The notes beneath the pieces were generated by a model, which saw nothing but the letters and a program-made list of their open reading frames with translations, made no database searches and had not been told where the DNA came from. 64,000 bases of DNA from positions 496,001-560,000 of the forward strand of contig NZ_JABWMJ010000002.1 in the NCBI RefSeq assembly GCF_013366375.1, given 5' to 3'. Shown one piece after another: positions 17,938-25,230 of the stretch (within the stretch, counting starts at the first letter, position 1; each line of letters begins with the position of its first letter). A program made the position numbers and the translations under genes. This stretch comes from Rhizobacter koreensis (GTDB lineage Bacteria; Pseudomonadota; Gammaproteobacteria; Burkholderiales; Burkholderiaceae_C).

Positions 17938-20900
17938 TCAGCGGAAGTCGCGGCTCCTCGTCGCAAGACCGTGCAGCAGCGCGCTGTGGTCGATGAGGCG
18001 CGACGCGATGAGGTGCATCACCGCCTGGTCGCCCTCGCCTTCGCACTGCCACTGGCCGTAGACGGTGAGCAGCGACGCGCCGAGCAGGGGCTTTCTCTGC
18101 TCCTCGGCAATGCGCGCCCAGACGATCACGTTGACCGCGCCGGTCTCGTCCTCGAGCGTCACGAACACCGTGCCCTTGGCGGTGTCGGGGCGCTGGCGAT
18201 GCGTGACGAGGCCGCTCGCGCGCGCGAGGCGGCCGCTCGGGTAGGTGCGCAGCGTCGCCGCCGGCTGCACCCGGAAGCGCGCGAGCTGCTCGCGCAGCAG
18301 GCCGACCGGGTGGCGGTTCAGCGTGAGGCCGACCGACCGGTAGTCGGCCAGCGTGCTCTCGGCTTCGCTCGGCGCCGCGAGCGCGACCGGCGCCTCGTCG
18401 CCCCGCGTGTCGCGCAGCATGCGCGTCGGCCGGGTGTCGATGCCGGCCACCGCCCACGCCGCCTGGTGCCGGTTGCCGCCGAGCGGGCGCAGCGCGTCGG
18501 CGCCGGCGAGCGCGGCGAGGTCGTGGGCGTCGAGACGGGCGCGCTGGGCGAGGTCCTCGACGCTCGCGAACGGCGCCTCGGTGCGCGCCGCGACGATGCG
18601 CTTGGCGACCTCCTCGGCGAGCCCGTTGATGCGGCCGAGGCCGAGACGTACCGGGTGGAGCGTGCGCACCGCGGCCTCACCCTCCTCGATCTCGAGCACG
18701 CTCTCCCACCCGCTGATGCAGACGTCGACCGGGCGCACCTCGACGCCGTGCTCGCGGGCGTCGCGCACCAGCTGCGCCGGCGCGTAGAAGCCCATCGGCT
18801 GGCTGTTCAGCAGGCCCGCGAGAAAGGCGTCGGGATGGTGGCACTTGATCCAGCTGCTCACGTAGGCGAGCAGCGCGAAGCCGGCGGCGTGGCTCTCCGG
18901 AAAGCCGTACTCGCCGAAGCCCTCGATCTGCTTGAAGATCCGCTCGGCGTACTCGCGGTCATAGCCTTTCTCGACCATGCGGCCGACCAGCCGCTCGTGG
19001 AACGGCCCCAGCCCGCCGCGCCGCCGCCACGCCGCCATCGCGCGACGCAGCGCGTCGGCCTCGCCGGCGGTGAAGTCGGCGGCGAGCATCGCGATCTGCA
19101 TCACCTGCTCCTGGAAGATCGGCACGCCCTTGGTGCGCAGCAGCGCGGGCTTGAGCTCCTCGGGGCAGTCGACGTCCTCGTCGGCGATGCCGCGGTTCCT
19201 GAGGTACGGGTGGACCATGCCGCCCTGGATGGGACCCGGCCGCACGATCGCGACCTCGACCACCAGGTCGTAGTAGCAGCGCGGTCGCAGGCGCGGCAGC
19301 ATGCTCATCTGCGCCCGGCTCTCGATCTGGAACACGCCCACCGTGTCGGCGGCGCAGATCATGTCGTACGTCGCGGTGTCGCCGTCGGGGATGTCCTGCA
19401 TGCGCAGCGGCCCCGTGCCCGCCTTTTCGCCGATGTGGCCGAGCGCGCGACGGATCGCGCTCAGCATGCCGATGGCGAGGATGTCGACCTTGAGCAGGCC
19501 GAGCGCGTCGAGGTCGTCCTTGTCCCACTGGATGACGCTGCGGTCCGGCATCGCCGCGTTCTCGACCGGCACCAGCTCCGACATGCGCTCCTTGGCGATG
19601 ACGAAGCCGCCCGGGTGCTGCGACAGGTGGCGCGGAAAGCCGATCAGCTCGCCGGTGAGCTCGACCCAGAGGCGCACCAGAGGCGCCTCCGGATCGAAGC
19701 CGTTCTCGCGCAGGCTGGCGTCGCTGATCGCGCGGCCGTCGAACCAGTGGTGGCTCTTGGCGAGCGCGTCGACGCGCTGCCCGTCGATGCCGAGCGCGCG
19801 TCCGACGTCGCGCACCGCCGAGCGCGGCCGGTAGCTGATGACCACCGCCGTGAGCGCCGCGCGGTGCCGGCCGTACTTGCCGTAGATGTACTGGATGACC
19901 TCTTCGCGGCGCTGGTGCTCGAAGTCGATGTCGATGTCCGGCGGCTCGTTGCGCTCGACGCTGATGAAGCGGCCGAACAGCAGCGTGGCACGCCGCGGGT
20001 CGACCTCGGTGACGCCGAGGCAGTAGCAGACCAGCGAGTTGGCCGCGCTGCCGCGGCCCTGGCAGAGGATCTTCTGGTCACGCGCCCAGTGCACGATGTC
20101 GGCGACGGTGAGGAAGTACGCCTCGTACTGGAGCTGCTCGATCAGCGCGAGCTCGTCCTCGATGGTCTGCCGGTACTCTTCGGGCAGACCCTTCGGAAAG
20201 CGCACCGGAACGCCCGCGTACGTGAGCTTCCTCAGGTGGCTGGTCGGCGTCTCGCCCGGCGGCACGATCTCCTGCGGGTACTCGTATCGCAGCTCGTCGA
20301 GCGAGAACGCGCAGGCGCCGGCGATCGCCACCGTGCGCTCGAGCCAGGCCGGCTCGTACAGCTTGGCCAGGCGCCCGCGCGAGCGCAGGTGCTGCTCGGC
20401 GTTCGGCGCGAGCCGACTGCCGCACTCGGCGATGGGTAGACCCAGGCGCGTGGCGGTGAGCGTGTCCTGCAAAGGCTTTCGCGACCGCACGTGCATCAGC
20501 ACGTCGCCGGCCGCGACGATCGGCAACCCCGTGAACCCGGCGACCCGGTGCACGGTGTCGACGAGGTCGTCGTCGCCGGCGCGGTGCAGCAGCTCGAGCG
20601 CGATCGCGGCGCGCTCCTGAAACCAGGTCTTGAGCCACATCGCGTGCGCGAACACGTCCTCGAACGACTGCTCGGCCGACGGCACCAGCAGCGCGAAGCA
20701 GCCCGGCAGCCCGGCGAGCATCGGCGCATTCGGCACCTTGCCCTCGACGTCGCCGGGGTGCGCGAGGTAGCTGCCCTTGTCCGCACGACGTCGGGCCACC
20801 GTGATCCAGTGCGACAGGTTCCCGTAGCCGCGCCGCGACTGCGCGAGCAGCACCAGCCGCGCGTGCGGCGCGCCCACCCCGGTGCTCTGCGGCAGCGTGA

Positions 20901-21114
20901 GCCGCATCTCGCTGCCGACGACGAGATGCAGCTTCTGCGCCTTGGCCTCGATGTGCGCGCGCACCACCCCCGCCAGCGAGCACTCGTCGGTGATCGCGAG
21001 CGCGCTGTAGCCGAGCTGCACCGCCCGCATCACCAGCTCTTCGGGGCGCGAGGCGCCGCTGAGGAAGCTGAAGTTGGTGCGGCAGTGGAGTTCGGCGTAG
21101 AGAGGCAGCGACAC
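17938..21114 (-). CDS. dnaE2: Error-prone DNA polymerase DnaE2
   Basis: A 1058-residue family-C DNA polymerase of the DnaE2 (ImuC) type, which copies past lesions during the SOS response together with ImuA/ImuB. The N-terminal PHP domain (YAELHCRTNFSFLSGAS), the polymerase acidic residues (PDIDIDFEH) and the C-terminal OB domain (GLVTHRQRPDTAKGTVFVTLEDE) are all present, and length is normal. The start is GTG 21114, 3 nt after the intI stop, with no ribosome-binding site of its own, so translational coupling to intI is likely. No imuA or imuB adjoins, unlike the usual imuA-imuB-dnaE2 cassette. The LexA box before intI would place it under SOS control. Confidence 0.95.
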   Translation of the reverse strand: MSLPLYAELHCRTNFSFLSGASRPEELVMRAVQLGYSALAITDECSLAGVVRAHIEAKAQKLHLVVGSEMRLTLPQSTGVGAPHARLVLLAQSRRGYGNLSHWITVARRRADKGSYLAHPGDVEGKVPNAPMLAGLPGCFALLVPSAEQSFEDVFAHAMWLKTWFQERAAIALELLHRAGDDDLVDTVHRVAGFTGLPIVAAGDVLMHVRSRKPLQDTLTATRLGLPIAECGSRLAPNAEQHLRSRGRLAKLYEPAWLERTVAIAGACAFSLDELRYEYPQEIVPPGETPTSHLRKLTYAGVPVRFPKGLPEEYRQTIEDELALIEQLQYEAYFLTVADIVHWARDQKILCQGRGSAANSLVCYCLGVTEVDPRRATLLFGRFISVERNEPPDIDIDFEHQRREEVIQYIYGKYGRHRAALTAVVISYRPRSAVRDVGRALGIDGQRVDALAKSHHWFDGRAISDASLRENGFDPEAPLVRLWVELTGELIGFPRHLSQHPGGFVIAKERMSELVPVENAAMPDRSVIQWDKDDLDALGLLKVDILAIGMLSAIRRALGHIGEKAGTGPLRMQDIPDGDTATYDMICAADTVGVFQIESRAQMSMLPRLRPRCYYDLVVEVAIVRPGPIQGGMVHPYLRNRGIADEDVDCPEELKPALLRTKGVPIFQEQVMQIAMLAADFTAGEADALRRAMAAWRRRGGLGPFHERLVGRMVEKGYDREYAERIFKQIEGFGEYGFPESHAAGFALLAYVSSWIKCHHPDAFLAGLLNSQPMGFYAPAQLVRDAREHGVEVRPVDVCISGWESVLEIEEGEAAVRTLHPVRLGLGRINGLAEEVAKRIVAARTEAPFASVEDLAQRARLDAHDLAALAGADALRPLGGNRHQAAWAVAGIDTRPTRMLRDTRGDEAPVALAAPSEAESTLADYRSVGLTLNRHPVGLLREQLARFRVQPAATLRTYPSGRLARASGLVTHRQRPDTAKGTVFVTLEDETGAVNVIVWARIAEEQRKPLLGASLLTVYGQWQCEGEGDQAVMHLIASRLIDHSALLHGLATRSRDFR

Positions 21115-21117
21115 GGG

Positions 21118-22485
21118 TCAGACGGGTGGCGAGGCGGTGCGCCTACTGCCGGCCGCTTCGAACCGGAGCAGCACGCCGCCCTGCACCGCGTACGGCACGT
21201 CGGGTATGCGCGCGACCAGCGGCGCGTGCCCGGCAGGGGCCGGACGGCCCGCCTCGTCGGGTTCGCCCCGCGCTTGCGGGGTGCCCGATGTGCCCAGGAC
21301 GCCCGACGTTCCGGGCGTGCCCGGTACGCCCGGTACGCCCGACGTTCCCCTCGCGCGCGGCATGCCTCTCGCGACCGGCATGTCCGCCGGGCCCGAAATG
21401 CTCGTCACTCTCCCCAGGCTGGTCATGTCCAGCACCCCTTGAAGGCCCGTCGTGTCCGGCGCTCCCCGCAGGCCTGTCATGTCCTGCGCTCCCAAGGCAT
21501 CGAGCGGACTGCGCACCGCCCCGCCACCAAGCCTGAGCACGTGCGTGTAGACCATGGTGGTGCTGACGTCGCTGTGGCCGAGCAACTCCTGCACGGTGCG
21601 GATGTCGTAGCGGGCCTGCAGCAGGTGGGTGGCGAACGAATGGCGCAGCGTGTGCGGCGTGGCAGGTCGTCCGATGCCGGCGCGGCCGACCGCGCGCTTG
21701 AACGCGCGCCGGAAGGATTGGTCGTACACGTGATGCCGGCGCACTTCGCCGGTGCGAGGTTCGGTGGCGAGCTCGGCATGCGGAAAGACCCAGAACCACG
21801 TCCACGACGCACCCGCGCGCGGGCACTTGCGGTCGAGTGCGTCCGGAATGAAGACGCCGGCACGTCCCGCCGCACGGTCGTCCGCCCACAGCAGACGCGC
21901 GCGGGCCAGTTGCTCGCGCAGCGCCGGCACCAGCGAAAGCGACAGCATCACGACCCTGTCCTTGGCGCCCTTGCCTTCACGCACCACCACGGCACGACGC
22001 TCGAAATCGATGTCTTTCACCCGCAGGCGCAGGCCTTCCATGAGGCGCATGCCGGTGCCGTAGAGCAGCTGCGCGAGCACGCGATGCTCGGCATCGACGA
22101 GCATCAGCAGGCGCGCCACCTCCTGGTGCGTGAGCACCTCCGGCAGGCGCCGATGCCCCTTGGGCCGCCCGATCTCGGCGAGCCAGGGCAGATCGAGGCC
22201 GAGCACCTTCTGGTAGAGGAACACCAGCGCCGAAAGCGCCTGCCTGTGCGTGGACACCGACACGTGCCGCTCGTTCGCGAGCCACGACAGGAACGCCTCG
22301 ACCTCGGGCGCACCCATGTCCGCCGGATGGCGCGCCAGTGCGTGAAATCGCACGAACGCGCGCACCCAATGCACGTAAGCCTGCTCGGTTCGAATGCTGT
22401 CGTGCAGGTAACGTACGCGCTCGCGCACCTGATCGAGCAGGCGCGTCGACTGCAACGCCGGCAACGGCTCCCGGGCGATCTTCAT
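21118..22485 (-). CDS. intI: Integron integrase (tyrosine recombinase) with repeat-rich C-terminal extension
   Basis: A 455-residue site-specific recombinase that inserts and excises gene cassettes at attI and attC. Catalytic residues are intact: Arg147 (GTGMRLMEG), His278 and Arg281 (TPHTLRH), His304 (LLGHSD) and the nucleophile Tyr313 (TMVYTHV). The patch that separates integron integrases from XerC/D is present at about 226-260 (SWTWFWVFP ... [17 protein letters not shown]). The normal family end is reached at SPLDAL (326-331). A further ~124 residues follow with three 9-residue repeats and eight Gly-X-X triplets. ATG 22485 is chosen because the alternative ATG 22509 lies inside the LexA box. 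intI and dnaE2 are 3 nt apart. Confidence 0.95.
   Translation of the reverse strand: MKIAREPLPALQSTRLLDQVRERVRYLHDSIRTEQAYVHWVRAFVRFHALARHPADMGAPEVEAFLSWLANERHVSVSTHRQALSALVFLYQKVLGLDLPWLAEIGRPKGHRRLPEVLTHQEVARLLMLVDAEHRVLAQLLYGTGMRLMEGLRLRVKDIDFERRAVVVREGKGAKDRVVMLSLSLVPALREQLARARLLWADDRAAGRAGVFIPDALDRKCPRAGASWTWFWVFPHAELATEPRTGEVRRHHVYDQSFRRAFKRAVGRAGIGRPATPHTLRHSFATHLLQARYDIRTVQELLGHSDVSTTMVYTHVLRLGGGAVRSPLDALGAQDMTGLRGAPDTTGLQGVLDMTSLGRVTSISGPADMPVARGMPRARGTSGVPGVPGTPGTSGVLGTSGTPQARGEPDEAGRPAPAGHAPLVARIPDVPYAVQGGVLLRFEAAGSRRTASPPV
21279..21350 (-). repeat. Gly-X-X (collagen-like) coding repeat in the IntI tail
   Basis: Imperfect 9-bp tandem units encode eight successive Gly-X-X triplets ([24 protein letters not shown]) in the C-terminal extension of the integrase. 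Such tracts are prone to slippage. Confidence 0.8.
21414..21494 (-). repeat. Three 27-bp tandem repeats in the IntI tail
   Basis: Three adjoining imperfect 27-bp units encode [18 protein letters not shown] and GVLDMTSLG, directly after the normal integrase end (SPLDAL). Confidence 0.8.
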
Positions 22486-22490
22486 GGCCG

Positions 22491-22519
22491 TTTGGTACTG
22501 TATGGGCATACAGCATAAT
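22491..22519 (+). promoter_or_regulatory. Candidate cassette promoter (Pc-like)
   Basis: TTTGGT (22491-22496) and CATAAT (22514-22519) are separated by 17 nt on the + strand and point into attI and the first cassette. This is a good match for a sigma-70 promoter in an otherwise GC-rich area. It overlaps the LexA box and the divergent intI promoter. It is predicted from sequence alone. Confidence 0.4.
22496..22515. promoter_or_regulatory. LexA (SOS) box upstream of intI
   Basis: CTGTATGGGCATACAG, with flanking TA and CA, fits the CTG-N10-CAG LexA operator with near-perfect dyad symmetry. It covers part of the -10 of the intI promoter and ends 11 nt before the chosen intI start. LexA control of integron integrases is established in other integrons. 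Here it would also reach dnaE2 through read-through. Confidence 0.85.
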
Positions 22520-22540
22520 CGCAGCAACCAACCGCCACAA
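22512..22540 (-). promoter_or_regulatory. intI promoter (PintI)
   Basis: On the - strand, TTGTGG (22540-22535) and TATGCT (22517-22512) have a 17-nt spacer. The -10 element overlaps the LexA box at 22496-22515, as expected for SOS repression of intI and, probably, of the downstream dnaE2. Confidence 0.6.
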
Positions 22541-22569
22541 GAGGCGCTCAGCGCCGTGGGGGCATCCAG

Positions 22570-22616
22570 GTTACGCAGCACCGGCGGCCGTTAAGCAGCG
22601 CGATATCACGTTAGGC
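22570..22616 (+). other. attI: attI primary recombination site
   Basis: Lies between intI and the first cassette. Two direct repeats occur, GTTACGCAGCA at 22570-22580 and GTTAAGCAGCG at 22590-22600. The first matches the 11-bp core of the attI1 direct repeats of class 1 integrons as I recall them. The crossover site GTTAGGC is at 22610-22616, cutting between G22610 and T22611. The left edge of the functional site is not defined by sequence alone. Confidence 0.8.
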
Positions 22617-22619
22617 AAC

Positions 22620-22871
22620 ATGAAGACGCGCCTCCTGATTCGGACTGCTCTCTACCTAGGCGGCTTCATGGTCGCAATGGCGCTTTTTCTGCTTTCACCT
22701 TTGGCTGATTTCCTGCCCGTCGATCTTCTGACGACCAGCGGTAGCGGATCGTCAGGCTACGTCCGAATCGTTCCAGCGGAACCGGACAACACCCTTGCTT
22801 TCTTGTTCCTTTGCGCTGGCATTGTTCTCGGCTTGGTCGGGCTCATTGGCTCTCGCGGAAGGTCGACCTGA
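22620..22871 (+). CDS. Cassette C1: small membrane protein
   Basis: An 83-residue protein with two hydrophobic segments (ALYLGGFMVAMALFLLSPLA and LAFLFLCAGIVLGLVGLIG) joined by a short polar loop. The family is not recognised. The ATG is 9 nt past the attI crossover, so it relies on signals inside attI for translation. As the first cassette it should be the best expressed. Lower GC than the neighbouring chromosome indicates recent acquisition. Confidence 0.7.
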   Translation: MKTRLLIRTALYLGGFMVAMALFLLSPLADFLPVDLLTTSGSGSSGYVRIVPAEPDNTLAFLFLCAGIVLGLVGLIGSRGRST

Positions 22872-22902
22872 GTTGTACCGGCATGTCCCAAGTGCTCGTG
22901 TC

Positions 22903-22980
22903 GCCTAACCCCTCCATCGAGCGGACGTTCCAAAGCGTGCTGCCCACGCTTTGGCCCGCCGCTCATGTCCAACGTTAGGC
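22903..22980 (+). repeat. attC: attC site of cassette C1
   Basis: 78 bp. R'' GCCTAAC at 22903-22909 and R' GTTAGGC at 22974-22980, with arms ATCGAGCGG / CCGCTCAT. A 10-bp hairpin (CCAAAGCGTG / CACGCTTTGG) forms the variable terminal structure. Crossover lies after G22974. Confidence 0.92.
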
Positions 22981-22987
22981 GACACAA

Positions 22988-23607
22988 ATGCGACGGTGCC
23001 TTCTCGCACAGATTCCGGAGCAGGAGCTCGCGGCCAAGCTATTGGATGCAGCGGCGGACTTGCACGCGCTCGACGATCGCGAGATGACATCCTCGCTCCT
23101 TGTGCTTGCAGACATGCCAGTGATTCGCGAGCGAACCATCCGGCTCGTCGGGCCGCTGACAGCTGAAGTTCATCGCCAGGTGAAGCGCCCGAGCGTCTTG
23201 CCGCCCGAACGAAGGAGTCCAACACGCATGCCAAGCTTGGCGGACGAGTTCACGGTCTTCGTACGCGATGGGATGGAGATGCCGGTTCTGTCAAACCAAG
23301 GTCATTTCGCGTCGAGCTCGGTCTATCTTGCTGACGGCCTTTCCTACCGAAACGCATTGGCAGAATGGCGAAATATGCGCGACATGCGGCGCTGTATGGC
23401 ATGGCCGCTTCGTTGGACCACGTAGTTCCTCACAGCAGAGGTGGCACGCACGAGCTCTCAAACCTTGTCACCGCATGCTATTGCTGTCAGTTCGGCCGAG
23501 GCGAATGGACGCTTGCCGAATCCGAGTTGGCAGATCCGAGGCATCGCGAGCCCATCGTCGATGGCTGGGACGGGCTCGACAGGCTTGCGAACGCCCATGT
23601 CGCCTAA
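22988..23607 (+). pseudogene. Cassette C2: HNH endonuclease-like gene with two frameshifts
   Basis: Reading 22988 in frame 1 to the GGG run at 23270-23272, then the next frame to the AAA run at 23371-23373, then the third frame to 23607 gives one continuous HNH-family protein. Its parts are an N-terminal helical part, the zinc pair RDGWRCRFCQTK, and the catalytic core DHVVPHSRGGTHELSNLVTAC. Each shift equals one extra base in a homopolymer. As sequenced, translation stops at 23425 without the HNH core. The original stop TAA lies inside the attC R'' box, as in other cassettes. Family members cut DNA or act in phage defence; the role here is unknown. The shifts may be sequencing errors. Confidence 0.75.
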
Positions 23608-23679
23608 CCCCTCCATCGAGCGGACGTCCTCCGGCAGGCTCCGCCTGCCTGTGGCCGCCGCTCATGTCAAACGTTAGGG
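23602..23679 (+). repeat. attC: attC site of cassette C2
   Basis: 78 bp, arms nearly identical to the C1 site. R'' is GCCTAAC; R' reads GTTAGGG, so the final pyrimidine of the GTTRRRY core is a G. The terminal hairpin is GGCAGGC / GCCTGCC. Crossover is after G23673. Confidence 0.9.
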
Positions 23680-23689
23680 CCCACACAAC

Positions 23690-24154
23690 TTGCGCACAGT
23701 CGTCCTCGCCGCAATCCGCGCATACCAACGCTTCGTCTCGCCGTACAAGGGGTTCTGCTGCGCCTACCGTCAACACACCGGGCGTGCGAGCTGCTCGACG
23801 TTGGGCTACCGCGTCATTCGGCGCCACGGAGTTGTCGGTGGGCTGACCCTGCTACGCCAACGAACGTATCGATGCGGAGTTTCCCATCGTCGGTTCGCCT
23901 TCAGGAGTCAACGCCTCCATCCTGAGCGGGGCGTTTGCGACTGCGACCTGCCGTGTGACTCCGACTGTGATCTTCCGAGCGGTCGCGGACTCTCCAAGGT
24001 TTGTGATTTCCTCAGTTGCTGCGATTGCGGCGGTTGTGATTGGCCGCGCCGCGAACGGCGGGACCACCGACGCAAGAGCATGGAGAAGGAGAAGTACGTC
24101 TACATCCCGCCCCAAAGACGCTCTCCACCTAAACGCCGAGACGGTGAGGCCTAA
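23690..24154 (+). CDS. yidD: Cassette C3: YidD-family protein with Cys-rich tail
   Basis: A 154-residue protein. Residues 5-65 match YidD, the membrane-protein insertion efficiency factor working beside the YidC insertase (IRAYQRFVSPYKGFCCAYR, CSTLGYRVIRRHGV). The usual cysteine and RYQ..SP features are present. Residues 80-125 are an unusual tail with nine cysteines in 38 residues (CDCDLPCDSDCDLP, CCDCGGCDW), which may bind metal. A basic C-terminus follows. The start is TTG 23690; no other start fits the YidD N-terminus. Chromosomal yidD normally lies in rnpA-yidD-yidC, so this is an extra, cassette-borne copy. The stop TAA is inside the attC. Confidence 0.78.
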   Translation: MRTVVLAAIRAYQRFVSPYKGFCCAYRQHTGRASCSTLGYRVIRRHGVVGGLTLLRQRTYRCGVSHRRFAFRSQRLHPERGVCDCDLPCDSDCDLPSGRGLSKVCDFLSCCDCGGCDWPRRERRDHRRKSMEKEKYVYIPPQRRSPPKRRDGEA

Positions 24155-24276
24155 CCCTTCGCTCGAGTGGACGCGCTTCGGCAAGGCGCTTGGGCCGCGA
24201 TGCGCTCGCTGTTCAATCATGCGCCTCGCGGCCCAAGCCCCTTGCCTGTGCGCGCCCCTCAGCTTAAACGTTAGGC
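24149..24276 (+). repeat. attC: attC site of cassette C3 (long type)
   Basis: 128 bp. R'' GCCTAAC at 24149 and R' GTTAGGC at 24270-24276. The imperfect dyad extends outward (TGAGGCCTAAC / GTTAGGCCTCA) and inward through a long terminal arm (GGCTTGGGCC-like pairing). The right arm differs from the C1, C2 and C6 type, so this cassette may have a different source. Confidence 0.88.
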
Positions 24277-24279
24277 CTC

Positions 24280-24402
24280 ATGCTTGAAGCCACAGTGCTC
24301 GCCACCATCGATACTTATCAAAGGTACGTCTCGCCTCACAAGGGCTTCTCATGCGCGGATCGCCTAAGGGGAACGCACCGTGGAAAGAGCGCGCGTTCAT
24401 GA
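24280..24402 (+). pseudogene. Cassette C4: truncated YidD-family gene
   Basis: A 40-residue open frame. The first 27 residues parallel the C3 protein (TYQRYVSPHKGFSC against AYQRFVSPYKGFCC), then the frame runs into TGA and a degenerate attC. The remaining two thirds of YidD are missing, so this is a decayed paralogue. The ATG lies 9 nt after the cassette junction. It is too short for a functional YidD. Confidence 0.65.
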
Positions 24403-24409
24403 TGGTGTG

Positions 24410-24483
24410 GCCTGACCGCTCCATTGAGCGGACGGCGCAAAGGCCGCTTCGCGCCCGGCGCCGCCGCTGTTCGAATGTTGTGC
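24410..24483 (+). repeat. attC: Degenerate attC site of cassette C4
   Basis: 74 bp. R'' GCCTGAC, left arm CTCCATTGAGCGGAC and R' GTTGTGC align with the intact sites but carry substitutions in both core boxes. The position between two ORFs supports it being a former recombination site. Confidence 0.65.
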
Positions 24484-24500
24484 GGCGCCAGGGGGAACCG

Positions 24501-24836
24501 GTGAGTAGCTGGGCGAAAGTGCTCGTAGTCGCGTTTGTCGGGAGCTTCGCCGCCCTCGCGATCGCCCTTGCCGTTCAGGGGGCGTTCAAAGCCGCTGCAG
24601 GTGCACTGATCCCTGCAGCGCTGCTAGCACCCGCTCTGCTTGAGGCGTGGCGCCCAGGCAAGTACCTGCTCCGCGCGCGTGCCGACGGTTCGCCCGACAA
24701 CCTCGTTGGTCGCGTGAAGCAGTTCCGCCTTGATCATCCCGGGGTCGATGGCACTCTCCTTTTGGGCGTGCTGGCGATCATCATGCTGGGGCCCATCGCA
24801 GCTTTGATATTCCGGGTCGTCGAAACGCTGTTCTAG
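24501..24836 (+). CDS. Cassette C5: small membrane protein
   Basis: A 111-residue protein with two or three hydrophobic stretches (VLVVAFVGSFAALAIALAVQ, AAAGALIPAALLAPALL, LLLGVLAIIMLGPIAALIF) separated by a basic loop. Not recognised. GTG 24501 is chosen because AGGGGG lies about 5 nt upstream and the hydrophobic N-terminus starts at once. Confidence 0.65.
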   Translation: MSSWAKVLVVAFVGSFAALAIALAVQGAFKAAAGALIPAALLAPALLEAWRPGKYLLRARADGSPDNLVGRVKQFRLDHPGVDGTLLLGVLAIIMLGPIAALIFRVVETLF

Positions 24837-24856
24837 TCCGCCCGTGGCAGAGCGCC

Positions 24857-24913
24857 GCCCAACTCATCGTTGCAATGGATTGCCTTCGGAACCCGCTGAA
24901 CTCGGACTTTAGC
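24857..24913 (+). repeat. attC: Short attC-like site of cassette C5
   Basis: 57 bp of a different, shorter type. R'' is GCCCAAC, the right half CTGAACTCGGACTTTAGC resembles short aadA-type attC sites, and R' reads CTTTAGC instead of GTTRRRY. It is probably weakened. Confidence 0.55.
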
Positions 24914-24917
24914 CGTC

Positions 24918-25130
24918 ATGCTCCGACACCTCGCAGTCGCGCTGGTGGCGCTTGTGGGCGACATCGGCTATTGGCGTGTTTGGTGCCCGATCCTGGGAGT
25001 CTCCGTCGTTGTAGCCGGTGTGTACGTGATGCTCCTGCCGACGGAGCTTCCCTTTTGGCCAGCCGTTGTGGCGGTAAGCGTTGCAGCCGCGGTCGGCATC
25101 ATTTGGGAGCAGCGAGCAAGTGAGGCCTAA
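24918..25130 (+). CDS. Cassette C6: small membrane protein
   Basis: A 70-residue, highly hydrophobic protein with two predicted membrane helices (CPILGVSVVVAGVYVMLLP and FWPAVVAVSVAAAVGII). The N-terminus has a further weak hydrophobic stretch. No family recognised. The stop TAA lies in the R'' box of the attC site. Confidence 0.65.
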   Translation: MLRHLAVALVALVGDIGYWRVWCPILGVSVVVAGVYVMLLPTELPFWPAVVAVSVAAAVGIIWEQRASEA

Positions 25131-25203
25131 CCCCTCCATCGAGCGGACATGCCACGGCAGGATTTGCCTTCCCCCGTCATGCCGCTCATGTCGAACGTTA
25201 GGC
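25125..25203 (+). repeat. attC: attC site of cassette C6
   Basis: 79 bp. R'' GCCTAAC and R' GTTAGGC (25197-25203); arms match the C1 and C2 sites (CCCCTCCATCGAGCGGAC; GCCGCTCATGTCGAAC). This is the last well-preserved site of the array. Confidence 0.92.
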
Positions 25204-25230
25204 ATCTGAATCTCTTTTGCGGGAGTCTCT

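Noticed and set aside
16628..18457. 609-codon - strand frame spanning the ftsH start and the dnaE2 end
   Set aside because: Overlaps ftsH in another frame, is dominated by Arg/Gly/Ala, and has no domain signature.
21279..21494. Tandem repeats as a possible CRISPR array or iteron origin
   Set aside because: Units of 9 and 27 bp with no spacers, in frame and coding within intI; they fit a protein-repeat tail.
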